This document shows, in pieces, positions 46,218 through 55,802 of a stretch of DNA of 64,000 bases (the first letter of the stretch is position 1; every line of letters begins with the position of its first letter). The stretch comes from an uncultured Acidobacteriaceae bacterium. GTDB taxonomy: Bacteria; Acidobacteriota; Terriglobia; Terriglobales; Acidobacteriaceae. The position numbers were made by a program, and so were the translations under genes. The stretch spans positions 62,001 through 126,000 of the forward strand of contig CALFMO010000050.1 of the NCBI GenBank assembly GCA_937879855.1, read 5' to 3'. The notes beneath the pieces were generated by a model. That model had not been told where the DNA came from and ran no database searches. It saw only the letters and a list, made by a program, of their open reading frames with translations.

Positions 46218-47912
46218 TCAGTTCACAGGGTAAGGCTCAAGATGCGGCGGAGATTCGTCACCAGACATGAGCCAGGCGTGGCGATCGCGGAAATAACGCA
46301 ATAGTTCCAAGTTCTGTTCCCGCCCCATGTCGCGCGCCCAGATGATACGCGCTCGATCGATATCCGGCTCGTTGTAAATCCAATCACGGTCCACGTTGTG
46401 ATCCGGACCGTATCGGACAATGATGAGATGCCCGCCCGGAATTGCATTCAGGCGCTGAACAACACGTGGCAGATCAAGATTGCCGATCGGCCATCGCGGC
46501 TCCAGCGGAGCGTGCACCACAATACCTGTGGTCCGCACCAGAACCATTGCGATACAAACCACGGGGACGCTGCGCACCAGATATTGTCCCGTCGGAGCGC
46601 CGTTGCGACGCCACAAGCGAAGGTGCCGCATGCACTGCACGAGCACCAGATACACCAGTCCCGCAGCGGGCGCGACATAGTGAGGAAAAGTCCACGTTTC
46701 TACCAGCCAGCCTAGAAAAAAAACTAAGCCGGCCACCAGAGCCAGCCGCACGCGGCGATCCTTCACAATCCACGGAAAAATAATCAACGGCAACGAAAAC
46801 GCAGGGCCAATATAGAATCGCCAGAGCTCACGAAACTTATGGCCGGTTCTACGCATGAAACCCGTAAACGTGTGGGCTTCGTCGAATTCGTGGACTTCCC
46901 ATCCCGCATAGTAGTCCCGCATCGCCGCGTGATGATACTCCGGCACAGCCCGCTTCGAGAAAAACAGGAAATAGGGAACTACTGCATAGGTCTCCCGGTT
47001 GACGGCATACGTCATGCGGAACGGACTTCCCGTCACGCGCCAATAGTAGTAACCGGTTCCCACCGCAGCAACAATCAGAATGCAGGTTGCAGGCAGAACC
47101 ACTCGCCGAAATAAGAGCGACCACGAAGGCAGTCTTCGGCCCTTCAGCCAAACCATCATTCCGCAGGCGACTGCGATGCTGAAGACCAGTCCTTCATAAG
47201 GCCGGCTGTTCGCCATCATGGTGAGGCCTATCGCTAGCAGAATTCCTTCGCGAACACGAGGGCGGTTGCGCAGCCTCGGAATAGCGCCTAACACCAGCGC
47301 TCCGCCAGTCGCAGCAACCGCGGGGCACCAATAGCTGTTCATCCAGTAGCTGAATGTGGCAAAGCGCAAGACGGAAAGAACTCCACCGAGCAACGCCCAT
47401 GTCGGGGGAAACCACCCTTGCAACATCCAGCAGATCGCGGCGCAAAGGATGGCGGTGATCAGCCACACTCCGATCCACGGATTCCTTCCGATCACCAGGC
47501 CCGCGGCCAGCACCAGGCCCTGTCCGGGCGCATACATCGACATATAAGTCGGATGCTGAATGATCTGAAAACTTTCGAAGTGAACCCACATGGGATGGGT
47601 TGGATTCGTCAGGCGGCCCGAGGTGAATGTCTTAGCAGCGAGCAGATAACTATATTCGTCGTTCCAGTTAGGAAGGGGTATTCCGATGAGCGGGATTAGA
47701 GCGGCGCGAATGCCCAGACCCAGGGCGCCCACAAATAAAACCGCCAACGCCTGCCGGCGCGCCAGTCGAACGAAAAAGCATTCAACCCGATTGAAGAGCG
47801 ATTCGCGGTCCTGGCCCCGCGCGCGCAACGACAGCCACACCGTGGCCAGCACCATGATCGCTTCCGTGATGGTGAGCAACCATGGCGCCAGGTGTCGGTA
47901 GATTTCAGTCAT
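46218..47912 (-). CDS. GT-C-fold-like polytopic membrane protein
   Basis: A 564-residue membrane protein with about eleven TM segments. The first periplasmic loop contains [15 protein letters not shown], an acidic motif like those of GT-C glycosyltransferases (ArnT/PMT type) which use lipid-linked sugars. A long soluble C-terminal tail (from ~500) has [12 protein letters not shown] infer a glycosyl or lipid-linked sugar transfer role, without knowing the acceptor. It is 48 bp downstream of the phosphofructokinase and followed by the GT87-like gene. Confidence 0.75.
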   Translation of the reverse strand: MTEIYRHLAPWLLTITEAIMVLATVWLSLRARGQDRESLFNRVECFFVRLARRQALAVLFVGALGLGIRAALIPLIGIPLPNWNDEYSYLLAAKTFTSGRLTNPTHPMWVHFESFQIIQHPTYMSMYAPGQGLVLAAGLVIGRNPWIGVWLITAILCAAICWMLQGWFPPTWALLGGVLSVLRFATFSYWMNSYWCPAVAATGGALVLGAIPRLRNRPRVREGILLAIGLTMMANSRPYEGLVFSIAVACGMMVWLKGRRLPSWSLLFRRVVLPATCILIVAAVGTGYYYWRVTGSPFRMTYAVNRETYAVVPYFLFFSKRAVPEYHHAAMRDYYAGWEVHEFDEAHTFTGFMRRTGHKFRELWRFYIGPAFSLPLIIFPWIVKDRRVRLALVAGLVFFLGWLVETWTFPHYVAPAAGLVYLVLVQCMRHLRLWRRNGAPTGQYLVRSVPVVCIAMVLVRTTGIVVHAPLEPRWPIGNLDLPRVVQRLNAIPGGHLIIVRYGPDHNVDRDWIYNEPDIDRARIIWARDMGREQNLELLRYFRDRHAWLMSGDESPPHLEPYPVN

Positions 47913-47960
47913 GAGGATCTGGCTGGTTGAGGGCAGACCACTTCCGCAACGCCAGGATTT

Positions 47961-49028
47961 TTATGTGCTGGCCGCTTCCTTCGCGCCGATCTCTTCGAAC
48001 AGACCGTCCACGATCTGGATCATCTCGTTGTCGACAACCCGATTCTTGGAGATGGCCTCTTTCAATGGGATGGAGACGATCTTGTTCGACCGCAACGCGG
48101 CCATGCAGCCAAATTCTCCGCGATGAACCATGTCGATGGCGCCCAACCCGTAGCGTGTGGCCAAAACTCGGTCGAATGCGCTGGGAGAACCACCGCGCTG
48201 GATGTGTCCCAGCACCACCGCGCGCGTCTCGAACCCGGTACGCTTTTCGATCTCGCGGGCGAGAATGTTCGCGATCCCACCCAGCTTGGCATGGCCAAAT
48301 TCATCTTTTCCCATATCTTGCAGGATGGGAGATCCGGAGCCTTCCGACGAAAACTTTGCACCCTCGGCCACCACCACGATGGAAAAGTAACGGCCGCGTT
48401 CGTGGCGCTGGCGAATGGATTCGGCGACCTTGTCGACATCGAAGGGCCGCTCCGGAATCAGAATCACATCGGCGCCGCCGGCGATGCCGCTATACAGTGC
48501 GATCCAGCCCGCATCGCGTCCCATCACTTCCACCACCATCACGCGATTGTGCGCCTCAGCAGTGGTGTGCACGCGGTCAATCGCTTCACATACGATGTTG
48601 CAGGCCGTATCGAATCCGAAAGTGTAATCCGTTCCACCCAGGTCATTGTCGATGGTTTTCGGAACGCCCACCACCTTCACTCCTTTTTCGTGGAGCTTAT
48701 TGGCGACCGACAACGTATCGTCGCCACCAATCGAGACCAGTGCGTCAATCTTGTGCCTGTCAATCGTGGCCATGCAGCGGTCAAAGCCGTCCGGACGCTT
48801 GGATGGATTGGTTCGGGAAGTACGCAAGATAGTTCCTCCCCGAGGCAGAATTCCGCTCACCGCCTCCAGATCGAGCGGCATGCTCTGGTCCTCGATCAGA
48901 CCGCGCCAGCCCTCCATGAAGCCGACGAACTCGTCGTGATAATGAAACACGCCTTTGCGTACCACCGCCCGAATAACCGCATTCAGTCCGGGGCAATCGC
49001 CGCCGCCGGTTAACATACCGATTCTCAT
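47961..49028 (-). CDS. 6-phosphofructokinase with pyrophosphate-type active site
   Basis: A 355-residue PFKA-family enzyme; the ATG at 49028 follows GAGGAG. GGGDCPGLNAVIR is the phosphate-binding start. In the E. coli numbering, residues that decide the phosphoryl donor are Asp104 (GGDDT, 101-105) and Lys124 (PKTIDND), the combination seen in pyrophosphate-dependent enzymes, while ATP enzymes have Gly at both sites. The catalytic TIDND is intact. I therefore predict PPi-dependent, reversible fructose-6-phosphate phosphorylation. Calling it ATP-dependent from overall similarity would probably be wrong. It leads a minus-strand run with two glycosyltransferase-like genes. Confidence 0.93.
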   Translation of the reverse strand: MRIGMLTGGGDCPGLNAVIRAVVRKGVFHYHDEFVGFMEGWRGLIEDQSMPLDLEAVSGILPRGGTILRTSRTNPSKRPDGFDRCMATIDRHKIDALVSIGGDDTLSVANKLHEKGVKVVGVPKTIDNDLGGTDYTFGFDTACNIVCEAIDRVHTTAEAHNRVMVVEVMGRDAGWIALYSGIAGGADVILIPERPFDVDKVAESIRQRHERGRYFSIVVVAEGAKFSSEGSGSPILQDMGKDEFGHAKLGGIANILAREIEKRTGFETRAVVLGHIQRGGSPSAFDRVLATRYGLGAIDMVHRGEFGCMAALRSNKIVSIPLKEAISKNRVVDNEMIQIVDGLFEEIGAKEAAST

Positions 49029-49424
49029 CGTCTGCTCCTCTTCCAGTATGAGTACAAAATGAAGTCTCCCGAATGCACCCGGGCGCAGCATGATGAAAGA
49101 ATGCCCAAAAGCAAGGGTGAGATCGGTTGGAAAAGATAGAGTAACATTAAATTCGCAGACGCCAAAGCAAACCACCCACAGAAAATCGTTCAGGTACCGT
49201 GTGGGCCGGGCACTCCCTTCGACTTCGCTCAGGGCAGGGGTGCCCCATCTTTCGCGTTCTTTGCGAAAGGTGGGATTCCACGACTCTCGACGTCTTGGAT
49301 CTTGTGTACTCCACAGTCTGCACCGACGCTTCTGCACAAAATGTTCCGCTGCTCATGCACAACCTGATACCGCTCAAATCCGCCCGTTCGCATCTCTTCC
49401 GCTTCCGCGATACACTGCACTCAC
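49029..49424. other. Divergent pfk/ruvC intergenic region with hairpin repeat
   Basis: A 396-bp gap without a convincing gene. It holds a 12-bp stem with one G-T pair, CCCATCTTTCGC (49244-49255) with GCGAAAGGTGGG (49263-49274), preceded by CCCTTCGACTTCGCTCAGGG (49214-49233), which is a self-complementary-like phrase common in acidobacterial intergenic repeats. The pfk promoter and the ruvC promoter must lie here too; no clear -35/-10 pair was identified. Confidence 0.55.
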
Positions 49425-49928
49425 ATGCGAGTCATGGGCATCGATTGTGGCGGAGAATACACCGGCTACGGCGTGGTCGAGATGCACCGCACCGGCAAAC
49501 TTTGCTGCCTGACTTGCGGCGCCATTAAGCTCTCTCCGCGAGAAGCGCTGCCACGGCGTCTATCCCGCATCTTTACTGAGCTGGAAGAAATCATCGCCAC
49601 GCATCAGCCCGATGAAGTTGCAATCGAAGATGTTTTCTATGCCCTCAACGTGAAGTCGGCGTTGAAGCTAGGCCAGGTCCGCGGAGTTGCCATGCTCGCC
49701 GCTGCGGCTGCCGGGCTGGATGTCGCCGAATATTCTCCGCTGACCATCAAGTCATCAGTCGTCGGTTACGGACGCGCTGAGAAACAGCAAGTGCAGCATA
49801 TGGTGACCCGCCTGCTCGAGCTTTCCACGCCGCCGCTACCCTTGGACGCTTCCGACGCGTTGGCCATCGCCATCTGCCATCTGCACACGGCCGGGACTCT
49901 CATCCGCCAGCGCGCCATAGCACGCTAG
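49425..49928 (+). CDS. ruvC: Holliday junction resolvase RuvC
   Basis: A 167-residue nuclease of the RNase H fold, which resolves four-way junctions at the end of recombination. Asp7 (MGIDCG), Glu68 (VAIEDVFY) and the C-terminal LDASDALAIAICH acidic pair supply the metal site. NVKSALKLGQVRGVAM is the usual central helix. RuvA and RuvB are not in the window. A secreted protein gene follows after 45 bp. Confidence 0.95.
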   Translation: MRVMGIDCGGEYTGYGVVEMHRTGKLCCLTCGAIKLSPREALPRRLSRIFTELEEIIATHQPDEVAIEDVFYALNVKSALKLGQVRGVAMLAAAAAGLDVAEYSPLTIKSSVVGYGRAEKQQVQHMVTRLLELSTPPLPLDASDALAIAICHLHTAGTLIRQRAIAR

Positions 49929-49973
49929 AGTCCTATCCGCGTCCACTTCTGGCATAATTTCAATTGCTGACTC

Positions 49974-50729
49974 GTGCCTGAGATCATTTCGAAAACGAAC
50001 GTGAAACCGACGATCGCAAGCGTTCAGCCCGGATCGCGTTGCGCGAGACTAAGTTCATTCGACCGCAGGTCGTTTACCTTCCTCACCGCATGCGCCGCCT
50101 TGCTTTGCTGCCTGCCGTCCCATGCCGCGGAACCAGCCACGGTCTCTTTCTCTCTCGATTTTCCCGGCTCCGATCCCGAACACTATTCCATCTCAGTGCA
50201 GTCCGACGGACGTGCCAGCTACGAATGCTCAGCACCGATCTCCGCTGACTCTGACGACCGCGAGAACTACCGGAGGGACTTCAGCCTCTCGGACGCAACC
50301 CGTGCCCGGATCTTCGACCTGGCTGCGCAAGCCAAGTATTTCTCCGGAAAGGTCGACTCTGGCAAACAGAAACTGGCAAACACTGGCGCGAAGAAGCTGA
50401 GCTACAAAGACGGACAGCGGGATTTCACCGCCGCCTACAACTATTCGCCGCTCTCGGCCGTCCAGCAGCTGACGACTTTGTTTCAGAGCATCAGCGCAAC
50501 CCTCGAGTTCGGTCGTCGCCTTGACCATCTTCATCGCTATCAGAAGCTTGCTCTCGACGACGAGTTGAAGCGCATGGAAGAGCAGGCACGCCACGGCGAT
50601 CTCGTCGAACTGCAAGCCGTGAAGCCAATCCTGCAGGAAATCTATGCCGACAGCTCAGTGATCAACGTAGTGCGAGCGAGGGCCCAGCGAATCATCGAAA
50701 TGGCCCCGGCCGCCGCCGCGGGCCGCTAA
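49974..50729 (+). CDS. Exported hypothetical protein
   Basis: A 251-residue protein starting at GTG 49974. A long charged N-region precedes a hydrophobic signal core (FLTACAALLCCLPSHA, residues ~35-50). The mature part is predicted to have a beta-rich half (SFSLDFPGSDPEHYSISVQSDGRASYEC) and a helical C-terminal half ending in MAPAAAAGR. I recognise a pattern common in Acidobacteriota but no functional family. It lies 45 bp after ruvC and may be cotranscribed. Confidence 0.7.
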   Translation: MPEIISKTNVKPTIASVQPGSRCARLSSFDRRSFTFLTACAALLCCLPSHAAEPATVSFSLDFPGSDPEHYSISVQSDGRASYECSAPISADSDDRENYRRDFSLSDATRARIFDLAAQAKYFSGKVDSGKQKLANTGAKKLSYKDGQRDFTAAYNYSPLSAVQQLTTLFQSISATLEFGRRLDHLHRYQKLALDDELKRMEEQARHGDLVELQAVKPILQEIYADSSVINVVRARAQRIIEMAPAAAAGR

Positions 50730-50732
50730 TCT

Positions 50733-50770
50733 CCGCCGCCCACCGGCGGTTTGCGCACTTCCTGCGCGAG
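50733..50770. terminator. GC-rich hairpins after the exported protein
   Basis: CCGCCG-cccac-CGGCGG (50733-50749) begins 4 bp after the stop codon and is followed by GCGC-N7-GCGC. There is no T-run, so it is at best a weak or Rho-assisted terminator. It resembles the double hairpin at 30605. Confidence 0.45.
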
Positions 50771-50845
50771 CGAGAGAGGGGCTAGATTTTACAACTCCCG
50801 CCCCGAAACCGTGCTCTAATAGCCATAGACGATTTGGGGGTCCCC

Positions 50846-52213
50846 ATGTCCAAGCTCCTTCTTTCCCAATCCAGCAAGGTTTTTCTGATGGCCGCTGCCT
50901 TCGCGCTCCTGGCGTTGCCCGCTCTGGCTGCTTCGCAGGCCCGCATCGTTCGCCTAAGTGACGTCCAAGGCTCGGTTCAAATCGACAAGAACACCGGCTT
51001 GGGATTTGAGAGCGCCTTCCTCAACCTCCCGATTACGCAGGGCGCCCAGGTGAGGACCAAAGATCGCGGTCGCGCAGAAGTCGAGTTTGAAGACGGCAGC
51101 ACACTGCGCCTGACCCCAAACACCACGGTTGAGTTCACCGCGCTCGGTCTGAGCGACTCCGGCAAGCGCATCTCGGGCATCAATCTCATCGAGGGCATGG
51201 CCTACGTCAACTGGCTGGGCAAGAACGGAGATCAATTCAACTTGAAGTTCTCTCGCGAGAGAATCTCCCTCGACCGCGCCGCGCATTTCCGCGTACAGAC
51301 TTCGACGGAGGCCTCCAACCTAGCGGTATTCAAAGGCGATGTGGATGTAGAGGGTCCCTCCGGCAAACTCGTGGTCGAGAAAAAGAAAACGGCGACCTTC
51401 GTCGCCACGGACGACGATAAATACACCATCGCCAAAAACATTGAAGAAGCTCCGCTCGATTCCTGGGACAAAGAGGCCAGCGCCTACCACGACCAGTATG
51501 CGAAGAACAACCAGTCGCCGTATGGATACGGCGTCAGCGACCTGAATTATTACGGTTCGTATACCAATGTCCCCGGCTACGGAATGATGTGGCAGCCCTT
51601 CTTCACCGGAGTCGGCTGGGATCCCTTCATGAACGGCGCCTGGTCCTGGTACCCCGGCTACGGTTACATGTTTGCCTCAGCTTATCCTTGGGGATGGATG
51701 CCCTATCGTTACGGAAGCTGGATGTTTATCCCCTCAATGGGATGGATGTGGCAGCCCGGAGCGTGGAATACCTGGAATACAGTTCCGCGTTATGCGGGTA
51801 CGCTGCCGGTGAATTTCCATCCACTTGCTCCGCCTGTGGCAGGGGGGACAACTTCGGCCGTGGTGGTGGGGCGCGTCGGAGCCGCCTCAACCTTGGCCTC
51901 TTCACGCATGGTCCTGAACGCCGGCTCGGCGGGGATGGGAATCCCGCGCGGCTCGCTGGATAATCTCCACCAACTCAATCACCAGGTGGCCAAGACCGGA
52001 TTCGCGCGCGTGCAGCCAGCTCCACAGTTTTCGGCGACGGCCGCAAGAATTGCACCGTGGAGTTCACCTTCAGCAATATCTGCATCCGGGCCGACAGGCG
52101 CCGGTTCGGGCAGGGCCGAAGCCCGCGGCACGATGGCGGCTCCATCGTCCGGTCGGGTCGGCGGTGCACCGTCTGGACACGCCGCCGGTGGCAGTGGCGG
52201 ACACCGCAACTAG
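50846..52213 (+). CDS. Exported FecR-domain protein with DUF6600-like Trp/Tyr-rich region
   Basis: A 455-residue protein. I used the ATG at 50846; a TTG four codons earlier is in frame. The signal peptide (VFLMAAAFALLALPALAASQ) is followed by a FecR-type domain (residues ~30-180; GSVQIDKNTG, ITQGAQVRTKDRGRAEVEFEDGSTLRLTPNT). Residues ~220-320 are extremely rich in Tyr, Trp, Gly and Pro (DPFMNGAWSWYPGYGYMF), matching DUF6600. The tail is Ser/Gly/Ala-rich and disordered. Such proteins lie in the periplasm or at the surface. No sigma factor or anti-sigma partner is adjacent, so it is probably not an iron-signalling FecR. Confidence 0.88.
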   Translation: MSKLLLSQSSKVFLMAAAFALLALPALAASQARIVRLSDVQGSVQIDKNTGLGFESAFLNLPITQGAQVRTKDRGRAEVEFEDGSTLRLTPNTTVEFTALGLSDSGKRISGINLIEGMAYVNWLGKNGDQFNLKFSRERISLDRAAHFRVQTSTEASNLAVFKGDVDVEGPSGKLVVEKKKTATFVATDDDKYTIAKNIEEAPLDSWDKEASAYHDQYAKNNQSPYGYGVSDLNYYGSYTNVPGYGMMWQPFFTGVGWDPFMNGAWSWYPGYGYMFASAYPWGWMPYRYGSWMFIPSMGWMWQPGAWNTWNTVPRYAGTLPVNFHPLAPPVAGGTTSAVVVGRVGAASTLASSRMVLNAGSAGMGIPRGSLDNLHQLNHQVAKTGFARVQPAPQFSATAARIAPWSSPSAISASGPTGAGSGRAEARGTMAAPSSGRVGGAPSGHAAGGSGGHRN

Positions 52214-52250
52214 GCTGGCCTTCACGAATGCCCACGTAGCGAATGTCCAC

Positions 52251-52274
52251 GTAGCGACAGCCGCCTCGGCTGTC
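52251..52274. repeat. Dispersed hairpin repeat, copy 1
   Basis: The perfect hairpin GACAGCCG-cct-CGGCTGTC (52256-52274), with the leader GTAGC, is identical over 24 bp to 55663-55686. A CACGTAGCGA-type phrase precedes it twice (52233 and 52248 region). It lies between convergent genes and can end transcription from both sides. Confidence 0.75.
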
Positions 52275-52307
52275 CCGCCAGGGCGAAGCCCGGCAGCTCC
52301 TAAGAGA

Positions 52308-53135
52308 TCAGGAGACGACCACCCCCGCATACCCAACAACCATATCGCGATCCCCCGAAACATCCCCCGAAGTCGCATACTTCACTAGCTCAGCCGATTT
52401 CGCTCCCAATTGTCGCGCGGCCGTGAGCATCGCCACCGCAGGCCCAAAGCCGCACATGCTGATGTCCTGGTGCGTAATCACGTCGAAAAGCCCCCGTGGA
52501 TCCAGAGTAAGAATTCTCTCGATTGCCCGGTGATCCTTCACCCGTGTCACCGCGTCCGACTCATAGTGATTCATGTCGCTGGAAGCCACAATTAAGACGG
52601 GCTCGTTCTGCGCCGCAACGACATCGCCCAAGGCTTTGCCCAGCTGTTCCAAAACTTCAAATTGGCTAGTCCCCAGCGCGATCGGCACGAAGCTGAGTTC
52701 CGGCTGGCGCAGCAACAGGAAGGGAAGCTCGACTTCCGCCGCGTGCTCCGCCCGATGCGCCGCCGAGTCCTCTTGCAGGGCAGGGAATCGCCGCTTCAAA
52801 GCTGCTGCCAGCTCGGCATCGATGGGAACATCGCCCAGCGGTGTCTGCCACGCACCGTCACTCATAACAGCCAGCGCGCGCCCCATGCCCGTATGGTTTG
52901 GGCACAGCACGATACATTGCCTCGGAACTTCCACGCGCGCAAATACCGCGCCCGCAACATGCCCGGAATACATATATCCCGCGTGCGGCGCAATGCATCC
53001 CATGGCTCGCACGGGAGGTTGGTTCGCAGAACTTGCTTGTGACAGATAGCCCCGCGCCTCGGCACGCAGTTCGTCGGGATCTCCAGGATAAAAACGTCCG
53101 GCAACCGCAGGATGACGCAACGTGGTAGTAGCCAT
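52308..53135 (-). CDS. MEMO1-like AmmeMemoRadiSam system protein B
   Basis: A 275-residue member of the Memo family. RHPAVAGRFYPGDPDEL at the N-terminus and GCIAPHAGYMYSGHVAGAVFAR near residues 46-67 are the hallmarks; ASSDMNHYES and DISMCGFGPAVAML follow in the C-terminal half. The fold resembles extradiol dioxygenases, and His residues (PHAGY, SSDMNHY) may bind a metal. In many bacteria it is encoded with an AMMECR1 protein and a radical SAM enzyme, neither of which is next to it here. Function is unproven. Confidence 0.92.
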   Translation of the reverse strand: MATTTLRHPAVAGRFYPGDPDELRAEARGYLSQASSANQPPVRAMGCIAPHAGYMYSGHVAGAVFARVEVPRQCIVLCPNHTGMGRALAVMSDGAWQTPLGDVPIDAELAAALKRRFPALQEDSAAHRAEHAAEVELPFLLLRQPELSFVPIALGTSQFEVLEQLGKALGDVVAAQNEPVLIVASSDMNHYESDAVTRVKDHRAIERILTLDPRGLFDVITHQDISMCGFGPAVAMLTAARQLGAKSAELVKYATSGDVSGDRDMVVGYAGVVVS

Positions 53136-53173
53136 GGCCCCTCCTCGCCCGCAACGGGACCGATACGGCTATG

Positions 53174-54049
53174 CTATGACTCGGCTTGTCCCTTGTGCAA
53201 GGCGCGGAAGATAGCCGCGCTCTCTTCCAGTTTCAGTGTCTCCGCCCGCGCCGTAGGCTTCACTTTGGCTTCGGCGAGCGCCCGCTTCAACTCGGGCCCT
53301 TCATACTTCGTCTTCAAGTTGTTCCACAAAGTCTTGCGTTTTTGACCAAATGACAACCGCAGGAAATCGATGAATCCATCTCCCGCCACTCCCAACTTTT
53401 CCTGTTGCGGATCGATAGTCAAACGCAACACCGTCGAGTGAACTTTTGGTGGAGGCACAAATGCCCCCGGCGGCAATGTGAACAGCTTCTCCACGCGCGC
53501 GTACAACTGCGCCGTCGCTGAGAGCATTCCATAATCGCGGCTGCCCGGCTCCGCCGCGATCCGGTCTGCAACCTCCCGCTGCACCATAATCACAATGGTG
53601 TCGAAGTACTTCGAAAATTCAAACAGCCGCAGCAGAATATCCGACGTAATGTAATAAGGAAGATTGCCCACCACCTTCACTGGCTGAGGCTTGAGTTCAA
53701 TGCCCGGCCGGCTCAGCCCGGGCTTCGGCCCGAACAGCGAATCGAAGTCAATCGCCAGAACGTCCGCTTCAATCACTTCCACGTTTCGATCCATGCCAAA
53801 TTTCAGCCGGAGTTGAGCGGCAAGCACACGGTCCAGTTCAACCGCGATCAACCGCCGCGCCCGCTTCGCCAGCATTGACGTTAGAATGCCACGCCCCGGC
53901 CCGATTTCCAGCACTGTACTCTGAGAGACATCTCCCAACGTGTCGACGACGCGCGCCGCCAGGTCTTCGCTTACCAGAAAGTGCTGTCCCAATTTAGGCT
54001 TGGTTCGCGGGCGGCGCGTAGATGCGACCTTTGGCACGTTGACCCTCAC
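53174..54049 (-). CDS. rsmA: 16S rRNA (adenine-1518/1519-N6) dimethyltransferase
   Basis: A 291-residue KsgA/RsmA enzyme that dimethylates two adenines in the 16S rRNA 3' hairpin. PKLGQHFLVSED at the N-terminus, the SAM motif EIGPGRGILTSML (residues ~46-58) and the catalytic NLPYYI are complete. The C-terminal domain includes VQREVADRI and the FGQKRKTLWNNL segment. It starts 127 bp from the divergent glycogen synthase gene and ends 38 bp before the Memo gene. Confidence 0.95.
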   Translation of the reverse strand: MRVNVPKVASTRRPRTKPKLGQHFLVSEDLAARVVDTLGDVSQSTVLEIGPGRGILTSMLAKRARRLIAVELDRVLAAQLRLKFGMDRNVEVIEADVLAIDFDSLFGPKPGLSRPGIELKPQPVKVVGNLPYYITSDILLRLFEFSKYFDTIVIMVQREVADRIAAEPGSRDYGMLSATAQLYARVEKLFTLPPGAFVPPPKVHSTVLRLTIDPQQEKLGVAGDGFIDFLRLSFGQKRKTLWNNLKTKYEGPELKRALAEAKVKPTARAETLKLEESAAIFRALHKGQAES

Positions 54050-54176
54050 TGCCTCGGGAAGTAGACTTTGAAGTCGATCCTCGCATCCTAACTGTGGGAC
54101 CCTCAGGGCTCCCGAGACATATTCATAATAGCGTGCGCCACGAAAATCGTCTCACGCTGCTGGAGGTTCCGCTCTC

Positions 54177-55661
54177 ATGAACATCGTATTCGCCGCTTCG
54201 GAAGGTGTCCCATTTTCCAAAACTGGCGGGCTGGCCGATGTAGTCGGCGCCCTGCCCCGCGCCCTTGCCGCCTTGGGCCATCAGGTCAGCGTTTTCCTGC
54301 CGCGTTATCGCCAGACCAAGCTCACCGAACCTGCGACGGTAGTTCGCAGCGTCACCGTTCCCTTCGACGACCAGTACCGCTTCGCCTCGGTCGTAAGCGG
54401 AGGCAGTCTGCATGGCGTGCGGTTCTATTTCGTCGAGTACCCGCCCTACTTCGATCGCGACGCTCTCTACGGCACGCCCGCAGGGGATTATCCCGACAAT
54501 GCCGAGCGCTTTGCCCTCTTCTCGCGCACCGTGCTGGAAGCCTCGAAGATCCTCGGTGTCCCCGACATTTTTCACTGTCACGACTGGCAGTCGGCGCTGG
54601 TACCCGTTCTTCTGCGCACCGTCTACTCCGAGGACCCAGCTTTCCAAAATGTCGGCACGGTCTTCACCATCCACAATATGGGCTACCAGGGACTGTTCCC
54701 TCCCGAAACTCTGCCCCTCCTCATGCTGCCGTGGGACCTCTTCACCATGTCGAAGATGGAATTCTTCGGCCAGGTCAACTTTCTCAAAGGCGCGCTCACC
54801 TATTCCGATTTCATCACTACGGTCAGCCGCAAATATAGCCAGGAAATTCAAACCGCCGAATACGGCTTCGGCCTGGAAGGCGTGCTCCGCGACCGGGCCT
54901 CCACAGTCACCGGAATTCTCAACGGAGTCGATTACGACGAGTGGAGTCCGCAGACCGACAAATTCATCGCAGCCAAGTATTCGCCTCAAGACCTGTCCGG
55001 CAAAGTAACGTGCAAGCAGGATCTGCTCGCGGCATTCGGCGTCAAGAATGCCGATCCAAAGCTTCCCGTCATCGGAATCGTCTCCCGCTTCGCCGCCCAG
55101 AAAGGCTTCGACCTGATCTCGCAAGTAGCTGACCGTCTGGCGCGGGAAGAAATGATTGTGGTCGCCCTCGGCGCGGGCGACAAGCCCTATGAAGAAATGT
55201 TCCTGCGCCTCAACAAACAGTTCCCCAACAAGATCGCCGTCAAGGTGGCCTATGACAACGCGATTGCCCACAAGATCGAAGCCGGCGCCGACATGTTCCT
55301 GATGCCGTCGCGCTACGAGCCTTGCGGCTTGAACCAGATCTACAGCTTGAAATACGGCACGGTTCCAATCGTCCGCGCCACCGGCGGCCTCGACGACACC
55401 ATCGAACCGTGGGACGCGCGCACTGGGAAGGGAACTGGCTTCAAGTTCACCGAATATAATGGCGAATCGCTTCTGCTCACGATCAAGCACGCGCTCACAG
55501 CCTATCGTGACCAGACGTCGTGGAAGGCGCTCATGCGTAACGGCATGAACAAGGATTTCTCCTGGAACGCTTCCGCCCGCGAATACGGCAAAGTCTACGA
55601 ACGCGTCCGCCAACTGCGAGGCGTTCCCGTGACGCCAGCGCCCGAAAAAGTTTTGGTGTAA
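54177..55661 (+). CDS. glgA: Glycogen synthase (ADP-glucose type)
   Basis: A 494-residue GT5 glucosyltransferase that extends alpha-1,4-glucan from ADP-glucose. The N-terminal KTGGLADV loop binds the donor, HCHDWQSALVP and VFTIHNMGYQG are conserved, and the C-terminal PSRYEPCGLNQIYSLKYGTVPIVRATGGLDDT holds the catalytic Glu and nucleotide contacts. Length matches the family. No other glg gene is present. It is divergent from rsmA and followed by a hairpin repeat. Confidence 0.96.
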   Translation: MNIVFAASEGVPFSKTGGLADVVGALPRALAALGHQVSVFLPRYRQTKLTEPATVVRSVTVPFDDQYRFASVVSGGSLHGVRFYFVEYPPYFDRDALYGTPAGDYPDNAERFALFSRTVLEASKILGVPDIFHCHDWQSALVPVLLRTVYSEDPAFQNVGTVFTIHNMGYQGLFPPETLPLLMLPWDLFTMSKMEFFGQVNFLKGALTYSDFITTVSRKYSQEIQTAEYGFGLEGVLRDRASTVTGILNGVDYDEWSPQTDKFIAAKYSPQDLSGKVTCKQDLLAAFGVKNADPKLPVIGIVSRFAAQKGFDLISQVADRLAREEMIVVALGAGDKPYEEMFLRLNKQFPNKIAVKVAYDNAIAHKIEAGADMFLMPSRYEPCGLNQIYSLKYGTVPIVRATGGLDDTIEPWDARTGKGTGFKFTEYNGESLLLTIKHALTAYRDQTSWKALMRNGMNKDFSWNASAREYGKVYERVRQLRGVPVTPAPEKVLV

Positions 55662-55662
55662 T

Positions 55663-55686
55663 GTAGCGACAGCCGCCTCGGCTGTC
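55663..55686. repeat. Dispersed hairpin repeat, copy 2
   Basis: The same 24 bp as at 52251-52274, with hairpin GACAGCCG-cct-CGGCTGTC at 55668-55686. It overlaps the glgA stop codon region by directly following TAA at 55659-55661. No T-run follows. Confidence 0.75.
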
Positions 55687-55802
55687 GCGCCATTCTTGAA
55701 TAGCTCAGCGTGCTCTGCGACTTTCTTACCGATCTCGGCGGTCAAAAGGCTTTGCTCTCCACCTGAAAGCCACCCGCCACCGGCTGCTAGAATTCCCTCA
55801 GC

